A stretch of 64,000 bases of DNA, from positions 1,550,001-1,614,000 of the forward strand of contig NZ_CP117781.1 of NCBI RefSeq assembly GCF_028657905.1. The letters run 5' to 3'. Position numbers and translations under genes: made by a program. The DNA is from Burkholderia sp. FERM BP-3421 (GTDB lineage Bacteria > Pseudomonadota > Gammaproteobacteria > Burkholderiales > Burkholderiaceae). Below the pieces are notes generated by a model. It was not told where the DNA came from, did no database searches, and worked only from the letters and a program-made list of their open reading frames with translations. Of the stretch, positions 1-8,404 are shown one piece after another; the first letter of the stretch is position 1, and each line of letters begins with the position of its first letter.

Positions 1-170
1 TAAGCGTTGAACAGGACGGCGGGGCGCCGGGCCGCGCGACGATTCGGACGACTTCGACGCGGGCCGCGCGACGCGGGAGATTGTGTCCGACCGTCCCGGA
101 CGGCGCAACTCCCTGGTGCAACCGGGGCCGGCGCGGGGGCGTGCCGGCGGCCGGGTCGCTTAATGGGGGG

Positions 171-194
171 AAAACAGCGGGCGAGGCCGCCCGC
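171..194 (-). terminator. Intrinsic terminator downstream of the esterase gene
   Basis: On the minus strand a 7-bp GC stem (arms 188-194 and 177-183, four-base loop) is followed by TG and then four Ts. It lies 16 bases past the esterase stop and points the same way. Bases 1-170 show no convincing gene; the TAA at 1-3 could be the stop of a gene outside the window. Confidence 0.55.
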
Positions 195-209
195 CGCCTG
201 CGTGCTCGT

Positions 210-1052
210 CTACTTGACGCATTCCAGCGTGTACTTGAGCGCGGGGCCGATCAGGCGTCGCCATACGTCCCAGGTGTGCGCGCCGTCGATGATGCGCAGC
301 GCGGCGGGGTTCTGCGCGCGGCGCAGGTGGGTATACAGGTAGCTGGACTCGGCCTGGATCGACAGGTCGTCGTCGCCGGCCGCGATGAACATCGGCAGCC
401 GCAGCGGCTGCGCGAAGTAGCCGCGCCACAGCGCCGGGTAATTGAGTTCGTGCCAGACCTTCGGATCGAACTGCCGGTCGCCGAACACGCCGACATAGCG
501 CGCGGCCGAGGTCGACGGCGGTTCGCCCGAGTAGATCGCGGGGCTCAGCAGCAGCGCGCCGCAGAACCGCTCCGGTTCGAGCAGCGCGAAGCGCAGCGCG
601 CCGTAGCCGCCCATCGACACGCCGCCGATCGCGCGCCCCGCGCGCTGGTTCGACACCGCGTAATGGGCCTCGACGTCGGGGATCAGATCGTCGAGGAAGG
701 CGGTCTGCATGCGTTCCTTGCGGTCGACGTACCAGTCGGTGCCGCCTTGCGGCATCACGATCACGACGGGCGGGATCTCCTTGCGCTCGATCAGCGCGTC
801 CGCGGTGAGCGGCAGGCGGCCCTGCGTGACCCAGTCGTTGGCGTCGCCGGCATTGCCGTGCAGCAGGTACAGCACCGGGTAGCGGGCGCCTTCGGGGTTG
901 TAGCCGGCGGGCAGGTAAACGATGTAGGACCAGTCGCGGTGCAGCGCGGCGGAACGGAACGTACGGGTGACGACGCTGCCCGGCGCGGCGGCCGCGCTGA
1001 ACGAGCAGGCCGCGCACAGGGCGGCCAGGGCGGCAACGAGAAATCGGCGCAT
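210..1052 (-). CDS. Secreted alpha/beta-hydrolase of the esterase D / feruloyl esterase-like family
   Basis: A 280-residue protein with an N-terminal signal peptide (about residues 1-23, ending in an Ala run), so it should act in the periplasm or outside the cell. It has the alpha/beta-hydrolase layout: oxyanion segment LLHGNAGD at 63-70, nucleophile elbow GGVSMGGYG with Ser146, an acid around AAGDDD, and a C-terminal DGAHTW with His259. This family includes antigen 85, S-formylglutathione hydrolase and feruloyl esterases; the substrate cannot be read from the sequence. It lies 66 bp downstream of the opgC-like gene in the same direction, so the two may be co-transcribed, with a terminator after it. 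Confidence 0.85.
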   Translation of the reverse strand: MRRFLVAALAALCAACSFSAAAAPGSVVTRTFRSAALHRDWSYIVYLPAGYNPEGARYPVLYLLHGNAGDANDWVTQGRLPLTADALIERKEIPPVVIVMPQGGTDWYVDRKERMQTAFLDDLIPDVEAHYAVSNQRAGRAIGGVSMGGYGALRFALLEPERFCGALLLSPAIYSGEPPSTSAARYVGVFGDRQFDPKVWHELNYPALWRGYFAQPLRLPMFIAAGDDDLSIQAESSYLYTHLRRAQNPAALRIIDGAHTWDVWRRLIGPALKYTLECVK

Positions 1053-1118
1053 GAAAAAAAGTGTCGGAATAAAGCTCTGGTAATGCTAGCAGGTGCCGAT
1101 GACGGTTGCCGGGCGTTT

Positions 1119-2227
1119 TCAGCGCTTGCGCGCCGTGAACGGCCGCCGCGCGACGAGCGGGGCGTACAGTTTCGCGACCACGTACAGGAGGCCGATCGCG
1201 GCGGCGTCGGCGGCGAGGCCGAGCGGCACGTTGAGATAGCCGCCGGTCGTGTAGTACAGCAGCGAATCGACGGCGAGCGAGATCGCGGTGCCGGCCACGA
1301 AGCACAGCAGGCCCTGGCGGCCGATCGTGCCGATCCAGGGCATCGCGTGGGCGATCGTGTGCATCCAGCCGAGGTGCACCAGCTTGGCGGCGAGCCAGGC
1401 GATCGCGAGGAAATTCAGGAGGCGCAGCGCGCCGAGGTTCTGCTTGAGCGACGGATCGGCGGGGAACGGCTCGATGCGCAGGCGGTAGTACGCGCCCGCC
1501 GCGACGCCCGCGAGCGCCGCGACCGTGATCAGCCAGCCGAGCGGCGGCTTCGACAGCGCGGGATAGATCGGCTGGCAGCGCGCGAGCACGCCGAGCACGA
1601 ACAGCAGCTGCCAGGCGAACGGATTGAAGTCCCACGGCATGCCGCCGACGGTCGGCAGGTAGCCGGAGATGCGGCGCGCGGACAGCCACAGCAGCACGCT
1701 GACCGCGAGCAGCAGCCAGGGCCGGTTGCGCGCGACCGGCAGCGCGAGCGGCACCAGCAGCGCGAAGAACGCATACATCGGCAGCACCGAGGCGAGATAG
1801 GGCTGGCGGCGGAACAGCAGGATGTCGCGCAGCACGATGAGCGGCGTGTGGTGTGCAGCAGGCCCTCGAGATCGTTGGTCGGCATGTTCGGGCCGTCGAT
1901 CGCGAGCGCGTTCAGCACCGCGGTGATCAGCAGCATCAGGCCGGCCGTGACGAGGAACGCGCGGTAGATCTCGAACGCGCGCCGGATGAAGCGCTGGCGC
2001 GCGGCCGCGACGGTCTTGCGTTCCGCGAGCGAGTTGTACGCGATCGCGGTCGCGAAGCCGCCGAGGAACACGAACACCTCGGCCGCATCGCACAGCGCGT
2101 AGGCGTGCAGCGTCACGCGCGACAGGATGCTGCCGCCGATGTGGTCGACCATGATGACGAGCAACACCAGGCCGCGAAAGAAATCGAGTTCCAGGTAGCG
2201 CTGCGGCGATGAGGCGGCTGCGTTCAT
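1119..2227 (-). pseudogene. opgC: OpgC-like membrane acyltransferase, frameshifted
   Basis: OpgC-domain protein, an integral membrane succinyltransferase-type enzyme that decorates osmoregulated periplasmic glucans. The first half starts at the ATG at 2227 (MNAAASSPQRYLELDFFRG), with typical OpgC motifs (LDFFRGL, DHIGGS, AEVFVFLGGF), and runs to LEGLLHTT near 1850. The second half continues in another minus frame from PLIVLRDILLF to the stop at 1119, with several hydrophobic helices. Joined, they give about 369 residues, the normal family size. The shift sits in an ACACCACAC stretch near 1845-1855, consistent with gain of an AC dinucleotide or loss of one base. Either a recent inactivation or a sequence error. 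Confidence 0.85.
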
Positions 2228-2607
2228 GCGCGGCCGGCCGCGCGGGCGGCGGGAAGTGGGAAACGCATGACGGGGAACGACAGCATAAGACCGTGACGAA
2301 ATGACGATGGTCGCGCATTTTGCCATTGATGGCGCAAATCACGGGTTTACGCGAATGGCGGCCGGCCGCGCCCGGCGTGGCAAGGCCGGCGCGCAGGGTA
2401 CCTTACAGCGTAGTTGGCAATTTGCAACGTGCTGTAAAAAAGTGGTGCCTTAACGTGGACTCGTTATTTTTTGCATGACACTATTGCGCGCACTGCACGA
2501 ATCCCGGGTGGATCGGGGGTCGGCGGCCCGAAACGGGCATGAATAAAAGAAATCGCGTGAAGGCCTCGTCAAGAGGCAAACAATCAATAAGGTCTGGAGA
2601 TTCCAAC
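2228..2607 (+). promoter_or_regulatory. Intergenic region between opgC-like gene and porin
   Basis: 380 bp without a gene, between two divergent starts. The right half (2400-2500) is clearly richer in A and T than its surroundings and should hold the porin promoter. A purine-rich ribosome-binding site (TCTGGAGA, 2593-2600) precedes the porin ATG at 2608. I cannot place the -10 and -35 boxes reliably. Confidence 0.4.
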
Positions 2608-3762
2608 ATGAAGAAACACGTCATTGCCGCAGCCGCACTCGTCGCCTGCGCCGCACCGGTTTTCGCGCAAAGCAGCGTCACGCTGTACGGCGTGATCGAC
2701 GAAGGCTTCAACTACACGAACAATGTCAGCGTGAACGGCCAGGGCAAGACCAGCTACAAGCTGGCGAGCGGCTACGCGCAGGGCAGCCGTTGGGGCCTGC
2801 GCGGCACCGAAGATCTCGGTGGCGGCCTGAAGGCGATCTTCACGTTGGAAAACGGCTTTGACGTGAACAACGGAGGCCTGGGGCAAGGCAGCCGCATGTT
2901 CGGCCGTCAGGCATTCGTCGGCCTGTCGCACGCGCAGTACGGTACGCTGACGCTGGGCCGCCAGTACGACTCGCTGGTCGACTACCTGGCGCCGCTGACC
3001 GCGAACGGCAACTGGGGCGGCACGTTCTTCTCGCACCCGTATGACAACGACAACACCGACAACTCGTTCCGCGTGAACAACACGGTGAAGTACGCGAGCC
3101 CGAACTTCAACGGCCTGACCTTCGGCGGCACGTACAGCTTCAGCAATGACACCGGCTTCTCGAACAACCGCCAGTACAGCATCGGCGCGCAGTACCAACT
3201 GGCCGGCCTGAACCTCGCGGCAGCCTACCTGCAGGCGAACAACCCGGGCAAGTCGACGGGCGGCGCGATCGCGACCAACGACGCGAATTTCACGGCTGAC
3301 CGCCTGCGCATCTTCGGCGGCGGCATCAACTACACGTTCGGCCCGGCGACGGTCGGCTTCGTCTACACGAAGACGGACATCAAGAATCCGGTCTCGACCG
3401 TGTATCTGCCGACGAGCTTCTCGCTGGCGGCGCTCGGCGTGACGGCGACGAAGTTCCAGAACTTCGAAATCAACGGCATGTACCAACTGACGCCGGCATT
3501 CTTCATCGGCGCGCAATACGTGTACACCGACGCCAAGTTCGACGCGAACAACAGCGTGAAGCCGAAGTACCACACCGTCGGCGTGATGGCGGACTACAAC
3601 CTGTCGAAGCGCACCGACGTCTACCTGCAAGGCGCATGGCAGAAGGTCGCGGGCGACAAGACCGGCACGATCCTCGACGGTGGCTACGTGGTCGGCACGG
3701 ACGGCCCGTCGGCTTCGTCGAACCAGTTCGCGGTCCGCGCGGCGATTCGCCACAAGTTCTAA
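2608..3762 (+). CDS. Gram-negative general porin (OmpC/OpcP type)
   Basis: A 384-residue outer-membrane porin. The start MKKHVIAAAALVACAAPVFA is a signal peptide with cleavage after AFA-like VFA, followed by SSVTLYGVIDEGFNYTNN, the first beta strand typical of Burkholderia and Neisseria trimeric porins. The protein ends RAAIRHKF with the C-terminal Phe recognised by the BAM machinery. Internal motifs GSRWGLRGTEDLGGGLKAIF and FGRQAFVGL belong to the family. The ATG at 2608 is chosen over an in-frame upstream ATG because of the ribosome-binding site and the signal peptide. It is a diffusion pore for small solutes; specificity is not inferable. Confidence 0.95.
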   Translation: MKKHVIAAAALVACAAPVFAQSSVTLYGVIDEGFNYTNNVSVNGQGKTSYKLASGYAQGSRWGLRGTEDLGGGLKAIFTLENGFDVNNGGLGQGSRMFGRQAFVGLSHAQYGTLTLGRQYDSLVDYLAPLTANGNWGGTFFSHPYDNDNTDNSFRVNNTVKYASPNFNGLTFGGTYSFSNDTGFSNNRQYSIGAQYQLAGLNLAAAYLQANNPGKSTGGAIATNDANFTADRLRIFGGGINYTFGPATVGFVYTKTDIKNPVSTVYLPTSFSLAALGVTATKFQNFEINGMYQLTPAFFIGAQYVYTDAKFDANNSVKPKYHTVGVMADYNLSKRTDVYLQGAWQKVAGDKTGTILDGGYVVGTDGPSASSNQFAVRAAIRHKF

Positions 3763-3812
3763 GCGGCCGTTGTGCGAGCGGGCGTCCGCCCGTTCGCGTC
3801 TCGGCGGGATTG

Positions 3813-3844
3813 CGCTCAGCCGGCCTGCATGGGCCGGCTGAGCG
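3813..3844. terminator. Strong hairpin between convergent porin and LysR genes
   Basis: A perfect 13-bp stem (3813-3825 with 3832-3844, loop TGCATG). It overlaps the stop codon of the LysR gene (3816-3818), so it lies at the 3' end of both transcripts. A second, imperfect hairpin is at 3774-3797. No long T tract follows, so it may act as a bidirectional terminator or 3'-end stabiliser. Confidence 0.5.
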
Positions 3845-4727
3845 TTTCCGCGACCCAGTCGATGAAGATCCGCACGCGCGGCGGCACCTGCCGGCCATGC
3901 GGAAACACCACCGACACCGGCAGCGCGTCCGCCTGCCAGTCCGCCAGCACCTCGACCAGCCGGCCCGAGGCGAGCGCCTCGCCGAGGCTGTCGCGCGGTG
4001 CCTGGATCATCCCGAGGCCCGCCAGGCAGCACGCCAGGTACGCCTGCGAACTGCTGACCGCGACCACGCTGCGCATCTTCACCGTGCGGTTTTCACCGCT
4101 GTCCCTGTCCCGATACTCCCAGTCCAGCTCGCGCCCGGTGCGGGTCGAGAAATAGCCGACCGCGACATGGTCCGGCAGGTCGTCCGGCGTGCGCGGCGTG
4201 CCGTGGCGCGCCAGATAGTCGGGCGCCGCGCAGTTGAGTTGCGCGATCTCGCCGATCCGCCGCGCGACGAGCGAGGTGTCGCTCAGCGCGCCCACCCGCA
4301 CCGCGCAATCGATGCCTTCCGCGATCAGGTCGACGTAGCGGTCGGACGCGCTCAGCACGATGCGGATGTCCGGATAGCGCGCATGGAACGCGGGCAGCGC
4401 CGGAATCACCTTGTACAGCGCGAGCCGCTCCGGCAGATCGACCCGGATCACCCCGCGCGGCGTCGCGCCCGCGCCGTCGAACAGCGATTCCGTATCGTCG
4501 AGGTCGGCCAGCAGGCGCACGCAGCGCTCGTAATAGGTCGCGCCCTCCGGCGTCAGGGCGACGCGTCGCGTGGTGCGTTGCAGCAAACGAACGCCCAGAT
4601 GCTTTTCCAGGTATTGCACGGCATTGCTGACGGTGGGGCGCGGCATCAGCAGTTGTTCGGCCGCCTTCGTGAAACTGCCGAGGTGGGCGACGCGCACGAA
4701 GATGCGCATCGATTGCAGGTGATCCAT
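3816..4727 (-). CDS. LysR-family transcriptional regulator
   Basis: A 303-residue LTTR. The winged HTH lies at the start (MDHLQSMRIFVRVAHLGSF, then TKAAEQLLMPRPTVSNAVQYLEKHLG), followed by the usual inducer-binding domain. I prefer the ATG at 4727 because homologues begin MDxLQxMRxFVRV; an in-frame ATG at 4763 would add 12 residues. It diverges from an aldo/keto reductase gene 141 bp away, the classic arrangement for an LTTR controlling its neighbour. The effector is unknown. Confidence 0.9.
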   Translation of the reverse strand: MDHLQSMRIFVRVAHLGSFTKAAEQLLMPRPTVSNAVQYLEKHLGVRLLQRTTRRVALTPEGATYYERCVRLLADLDDTESLFDGAGATPRGVIRVDLPERLALYKVIPALPAFHARYPDIRIVLSASDRYVDLIAEGIDCAVRVGALSDTSLVARRIGEIAQLNCAAPDYLARHGTPRTPDDLPDHVAVGYFSTRTGRELDWEYRDRDSGENRTVKMRSVVAVSSSQAYLACCLAGLGMIQAPRDSLGEALASGRLVEVLADWQADALPVSVVFPHGRQVPPRVRIFIDWVAETLSRPMQAG

Positions 4728-4867
4728 GAGGGAGACGTCCGGCGGGTGAAGGGAAAGCGCCATTGTTAACCGGCGTCGAACGATTTGGTTGGGGAACGCG
4801 CGTTTATCGGCGCGCGGCGACCGCCCAGAATGCGTTCATTCCCACCCGATCAAGCAAGGAGCACACG

Positions 4868-5866
4868 ATGGATACCCGTCAACTCGGCCGCACCGGCCCG
4901 CGCGTTTCCGCCCTCGGCCTCGGCTGCATGGGCATGTCCGATTTCTATGGGCCGGCCGATCGCGAGGAGAGCATCGCGACGCTGCACGCCGCGCTCGATG
5001 CCGGCGTGACCCTGCTCGACACCGGCGATTTCTACGGCATGGGCGCGAATGAACTGCTGATTCGCGACGCGTTGCGGGGCCGGCAGCGCGAAGCCGTGGT
5101 GCTGAGCGTGAAGTTCGGCGCGCTGCGCGATCCGGCGGGCGCGTTCCTCGGCTACGACGGCCGTCCGGCCGCGGTGCGCAGCTTCCTCGCGTACACGCTG
5201 AAGCGGCTCGACACCGATTACGTCGACATCTACCGGCCGTCGCGCGTCGATCCGACGGTGCCGATCGAGGAGACGGTCGGCGCGATCGCGGACCTCGTGA
5301 AGGCCGGCTACGTGCGTCATATCGGACTGTCCGAGGCCAGCGCGGAGACGGTGCGCCGCGCGGCGGCCGTCGCGCCGATCAGCGATCTGCAGATCGAGTA
5401 CTCGCTGCTGTCGCGTGGGATCGAGGCGGAGATCCTGCCGGCCTGCCGGGCGGCGGGAATCGGCGTGACCGCCTACGGGGTGCTGTCGCGCGGGCTGCTC
5501 GGCGGGCAATGGACGAAGGCGCGCGAGGGCGAGCGCGACTTCCGCGGCGCGAGCCCGCGTTTCTCGGGGGCGAACCTCGACCACAACCTGCGGCTCGTCG
5601 AGGCGCTGCGCGACATCGCCGTCGCGCGCGACAGCAATCCGGCGCGGGTCGCGATCGCGTGGGCGCTGTCGCGCGGCGTGGACATCGTGCCGCTTGTCGG
5701 CGCCCGTCGGCGCGCGCAGCTGGCCGACCTGTCCGCCGCGCTCGAACTGCGCCTCACGGCCGACGACCTCGCGCGCATCGAGGCCGCGGTGCCGGCCGGC
5801 GCGGCGGCCGGAGAACGCTATCCGGATGCGCAGATGGCGCATCTCGACAGCGAGCGGCGGGGCTGA
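4868..5866 (+). CDS. Aldo/keto reductase
   Basis: A 332-residue NADPH-dependent oxidoreductase of the AKR superfamily. The N-terminus MDTRQLGRTGPRVSALGLGCMGMS is typical, followed by LLDTGDFYGMGANE with the catalytic Asp and Tyr, and Lys in SVKFG. The position that normally reads Y-x-H-R-x-D reads YRPSRVDP here, so the usual catalytic His is absent, as in some members of this subgroup. The C-terminal coenzyme segment (GVLSRGLLGG, VPLVGARRRAQL) is intact. The ATG at 4868 follows a good AAGGA site (4856-4860). It is divergent from a LysR gene that probably regulates it. Confidence 0.9.
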   Translation: MDTRQLGRTGPRVSALGLGCMGMSDFYGPADREESIATLHAALDAGVTLLDTGDFYGMGANELLIRDALRGRQREAVVLSVKFGALRDPAGAFLGYDGRPAAVRSFLAYTLKRLDTDYVDIYRPSRVDPTVPIEETVGAIADLVKAGYVRHIGLSEASAETVRRAAAVAPISDLQIEYSLLSRGIEAEILPACRAAGIGVTAYGVLSRGLLGGQWTKAREGERDFRGASPRFSGANLDHNLRLVEALRDIAVARDSNPARVAIAWALSRGVDIVPLVGARRRAQLADLSAALELRLTADDLARIEAAVPAGAAAGERYPDAQMAHLDSERRG

Positions 5867-5910
5867 GCGAGGCGGCGGGCGGCCTCCTGGTTGCTTGGGC
5901 GGCGGGGCGT

Positions 5911-6103
5911 ACGGGTTGGGGCGCCCGGGGCCGAGAAGGTTGTCCGAACACGCGGATTGGGCGCCCGGCAGCAAGCGGCGGGACTGGGCGAAGCGCTGTG
6001 CGCTGCGTCTGAATCGCTCGGGCGAGGCCGCATAAGTTGGGGCGTCCCCGGGCCGCGGAGGCTATCCGCACCGTGTGAACGGGATATCCAGACAGCAAGC
6101 AGC
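5911..6103. repeat. Imperfect direct repeat, two diverged copies
   Basis: Two segments of about 70 bp (about 5912-5983 and about 6032-6103) share the order GTTGGGGCG, GGGCCG, AGG-T-TCCG, and a final CAG-CAGCAAGC, with substitutions between them. A shorter third echo of the joining segment (GC--AGCCGCATA) recurs near 6213-6225. The region is GC-rich, has no convincing gene, and forms most of the 418-bp gap between the reductase and the exporter gene. Confidence 0.45.
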
Positions 6104-6109
6104 GGCAAG

Positions 6110-6179
6110 CCCGAACCCGAACCCGAACCCGAACCCGAACCCGAACCCGAACCCGAACCCGAACCCGAACCCGAACCCG
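6110..6179. repeat. Hexanucleotide tandem repeat (CCCGAA)n
   Basis: About 11.7 uninterrupted copies of the 6-bp unit CCCGAA in 70 bp, in the gap upstream of the TauE/SafE gene. Because six is a multiple of three, one frame would encode repeating Pro-Asn, but no start or ribosome-binding site supports translation. Perfect copy identity suggests recent slippage expansion, a candidate variable-number locus. Confidence 0.9.
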
Positions 6180-6284
6180 GGACCGGCGGGCGTCGCCTCA
6201 GGAATGCTCAGGCAAAGCCGCATAGGTCTTCGCGGTCTCGCGCTGCGATCATCGCGCCTTGGATGCCGTCACAAGGAGAGGCGC

Positions 6285-7025
6285 ATGCATGTCGAGCCGG
6301 CCGCGATCGTCGCGAGCGTGTTCCTGCTGGCGGGCCTCGTGAAAGGGCTGGTCGGGCTCGGGCTGCCGACCATCGCGATGGGCCTGCTGAGTTTCGCGAT
6401 GCCGCCCGCGGCGGCGGCGAGCCTGTTGCTGGTGCCGTCGTTCGTGACCAATGTCTGGCAATTGCTGCTCGGGCCGTCGGTGCGCGCGCTGCTGCGCCGG
6501 TTGTGGACGCTGATCGCGGGCCTCGTCGCCGGGACGCTCGTCGGCGGGCTGCCGACCCTTGCCGCCGCGCCCGCGTGGACCCATGCGGCGCTGGGCGCGG
6601 TGCTGGCCGCCTACGGCGCCTGGGGCCTCGCGGCCGCACGCCTGCCCGAACCGGGCCGCCACGAGATCTGGCTGTCGCCGCTCGTGGGCTACCTGACCGG
6701 CGCGGTCACGGCCGCGACCGGCGTGTTCGTGATTCCCGCCGTGCCGTATCTGCAGTCGCTGCGGTTCGGCCGGGACGATCTGATTCAGGCGCTGGGCCTG
6801 TCGTTTACCGCCTCGACGCTCGCGCTCGCGGTCCAACTGGGCCTGTCGTCGAGCCTGCAGCCGGTCGATCTCGGGCTGTCGGCGCTCGCGCTCGTGCCCG
6901 CGCTGGCCGGCATGGCGCTGGGCCAGGCCCTGCGGCGCGTGATCAGCGAACGCGCATTCCGGCGCTGCTTCTTCGCGGGGCTCGCCGCGCTCGGCGTATA
7001 CATGATGCTGGCCGCGCGCGCATGA
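6285..7025 (+). CDS. TauE/SafE-family membrane permease (sulfite/organosulfonate exporter type)
   Basis: A 246-residue, strongly hydrophobic protein with about seven to eight transmembrane helices and the two-repeat TauE/SafE architecture (LVKGLVGLGLPTIAMGLLSF early, GAVTAATGVFVIPAVPYLQ in the second half). The family exports anions such as sulfite or sulfoacetate; the substrate is unknown here. The ATG at 6285 is preceded by AAGGAG at 6272-6277, which rules out a longer reading starting within the hexanucleotide repeat. It converges with a LysR gene 13 bp away. Confidence 0.88.
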   Translation: MHVEPAAIVASVFLLAGLVKGLVGLGLPTIAMGLLSFAMPPAAAASLLLVPSFVTNVWQLLLGPSVRALLRRLWTLIAGLVAGTLVGGLPTLAAAPAWTHAALGAVLAAYGAWGLAAARLPEPGRHEIWLSPLVGYLTGAVTAATGVFVIPAVPYLQSLRFGRDDLIQALGLSFTASTLALAVQLGLSSSLQPVDLGLSALALVPALAGMALGQALRRVISERAFRRCFFAGLAALGVYMMLAARA

Positions 7026-7038
7026 CGGCGGCCGCGCC

Positions 7039-7932
7039 TCACTGCGGCGGGTTCGACAGGAATGCGATGAAATCGCGCGTATGCCGGGGCAAGTCCTCGA
7101 AGCGCCGCGCGCAGAGCGTGAGCTTGCGGTGCGCCCAGCTGTCCGTCAGTTCCACCAAGCGAAGTTCGTCCATGGTCGCGCGCGCCCGCAGCGCCGCGTG
7201 CCGCGACACCACGCCGATGCCGACGCCGCTCGCGACCAGCCGGCAGATCGCGTCGAAGCTCTTCAGCTGGACCCGGTAGTGGATCCGCTTGCCGAGCGCC
7301 TTCGCCTGCTCGGCGAGGTGCACCTGCAGCGCGCTGCCGTCCGTCATGCCGATGAAATCCGTGTCGATGAGATCCGCGAACGCGATCTGTTCGTGGCGCG
7401 CGAGCGGATGGCCGGCGGCCGCGATCCCGATCAGCCAATCCTCGCGGAACGGGATCTGTTCGAGCCCGTCGAGCCCGACCGAATCGGCGACGATGCCGAA
7501 TTCGGCGACCCGGTTGCGGATCGCATGGACGATGTCCTGGCTGGAGCGCTCCTCGACGCTGATCGTCAGCTTGGGATGGCGGGGCAGGTAGGCGGCGAGG
7601 GCTTCGGGCAGGTATTCGCTCAGCGACGCGGTGTTGCACAGCAGCCGGATATGGCCGCGCAGGCCCTCGCCGTACTGCTGCAGCTCGCCGCGCATCTGCT
7701 CGATCTGCTGCAGCACCGCGCGTGCGTGGTGTTCGAGCGAGCGGCCCGCATCGGTAGGCTGCGCGCCGTTCCGGGTGCGATGCAGGAGCGGCACGCCCAG
7801 TTCGTCTTCCATGCCGCGAATCCGCTCGCTCGCGGATTGCAGCGTGATATGGGTGCGCTCGGCGCCGCCCGTGATGCTGCCCGCTTCGCAGACGTGCATG
7901 AACAGGCGCAGATCGGTCAGATCGAATCGCAT
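7039..7932 (-). CDS. LysR-family transcriptional regulator
   Basis: A 297-residue LTTR. The HTH is at the N-terminus (MRFDLTDLRLFMHVCEAGSI, then ASERIRGMEDELGVPLLHRTRNG), with a substrate-binding domain following (FGIVADSVGLDGLEQIPF, ASGVGIGVVSRHAA). The ATG at 7932 matches family starts; the longer in-frame reading from 8124 has no family-like residues. It is tail-to-tail with the TauE/SafE gene and head-to-head with a small membrane-protein gene at 8090. Target unknown. Confidence 0.9.
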   Translation of the reverse strand: MRFDLTDLRLFMHVCEAGSITGGAERTHITLQSASERIRGMEDELGVPLLHRTRNGAQPTDAGRSLEHHARAVLQQIEQMRGELQQYGEGLRGHIRLLCNTASLSEYLPEALAAYLPRHPKLTISVEERSSQDIVHAIRNRVAEFGIVADSVGLDGLEQIPFREDWLIGIAAAGHPLARHEQIAFADLIDTDFIGMTDGSALQVHLAEQAKALGKRIHYRVQLKSFDAICRLVASGVGIGVVSRHAALRARATMDELRLVELTDSWAHRKLTLCARRFEDLPRHTRDFIAFLSNPPQ

Positions 7933-8089
7933 GGTGTTGGGGCGGGATGAGTGTTGTTCGGCCGATACGGTAACAGGAATGCGCGCCCGCGCGTTCAGTC
8001 TGTGCCTGAGCGGCGCTTCGCCGCTTCCGCATGTTGCGCGCATCGACGCGGCCGCATGATGAGAACCGTTCGCCAGCCTGGAGCTTTCT

Positions 8090-8200
8090 ATGCGCAACGA
8101 TCCGTCCTGGTTCGCGTCGTTCAAGATCGCGCTGCACCTGTTCTTCCTCTGCGTGGGCGCCGCGGTTGCCTATTCTGTACTGATCGAGCCGTATTGCTGA
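8090..8200 (+). CDS. Small single-pass membrane protein (36 residues)
   Basis: A short ORF reading MRNDPSWFASFKIALHLFF and continuing LCVGAAVAYSVLIEPYC. A polar start is followed by one hydrophobic helix (about residues 12-31) and a short tail. A CTGGAG motif lies just upstream (8079-8084). A GC hairpin starts immediately after the stop codon (8201-8223), which supports a real transcript end. It diverges from the LysR gene. I do not recognise a named family; short proteins of this form occur in Burkholderia but are rarely annotated. Function unknown. Confidence 0.6.
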   Translation: MRNDPSWFASFKIALHLFFLCVGAAVAYSVLIEPYC

Positions 8201-8223
8201 GCGGGCGGCGTTCCTCCGCCCGC
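8201..8223 (+). terminator. Hairpin directly after the small membrane-protein gene
   Basis: An 8-bp perfect stem GCGGGCGG / CCGCCCGC with a seven-base loop, starting at the base after the TGA. No T tract follows, so termination efficiency is uncertain. The rest of the gap to 8404 is GC-rich and should contain the promoter of the molybdenum hydroxylase operon; its ribosome-binding site is AGGAGG at 8395-8400. Confidence 0.45.
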
Positions 8224-8404
8224 CGCCGCTCGACACATAAGCATTCCGATAATCTCGGGATGTGAAGTAAACCATAGCCGCTTGCCGGCGCGCTGCGCGA
8301 TAATGCGCGCCTTTGCGAGCCGGCCCCCACAACGGCTCGTGTTTCTGAGACGGCCGCCCGCGGGCGGGCGCGGTGCGCATGGCGCGCCGCAGTAGGAGGA
8401 TTCC

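Noticed and set aside
6075..6284. Pro-Asn repeat N-terminal extension of the TauE/SafE protein
   Set aside because: The extension only translates the hexamer array; a proper ribosome-binding site and family-like start lie at 6272-6287.
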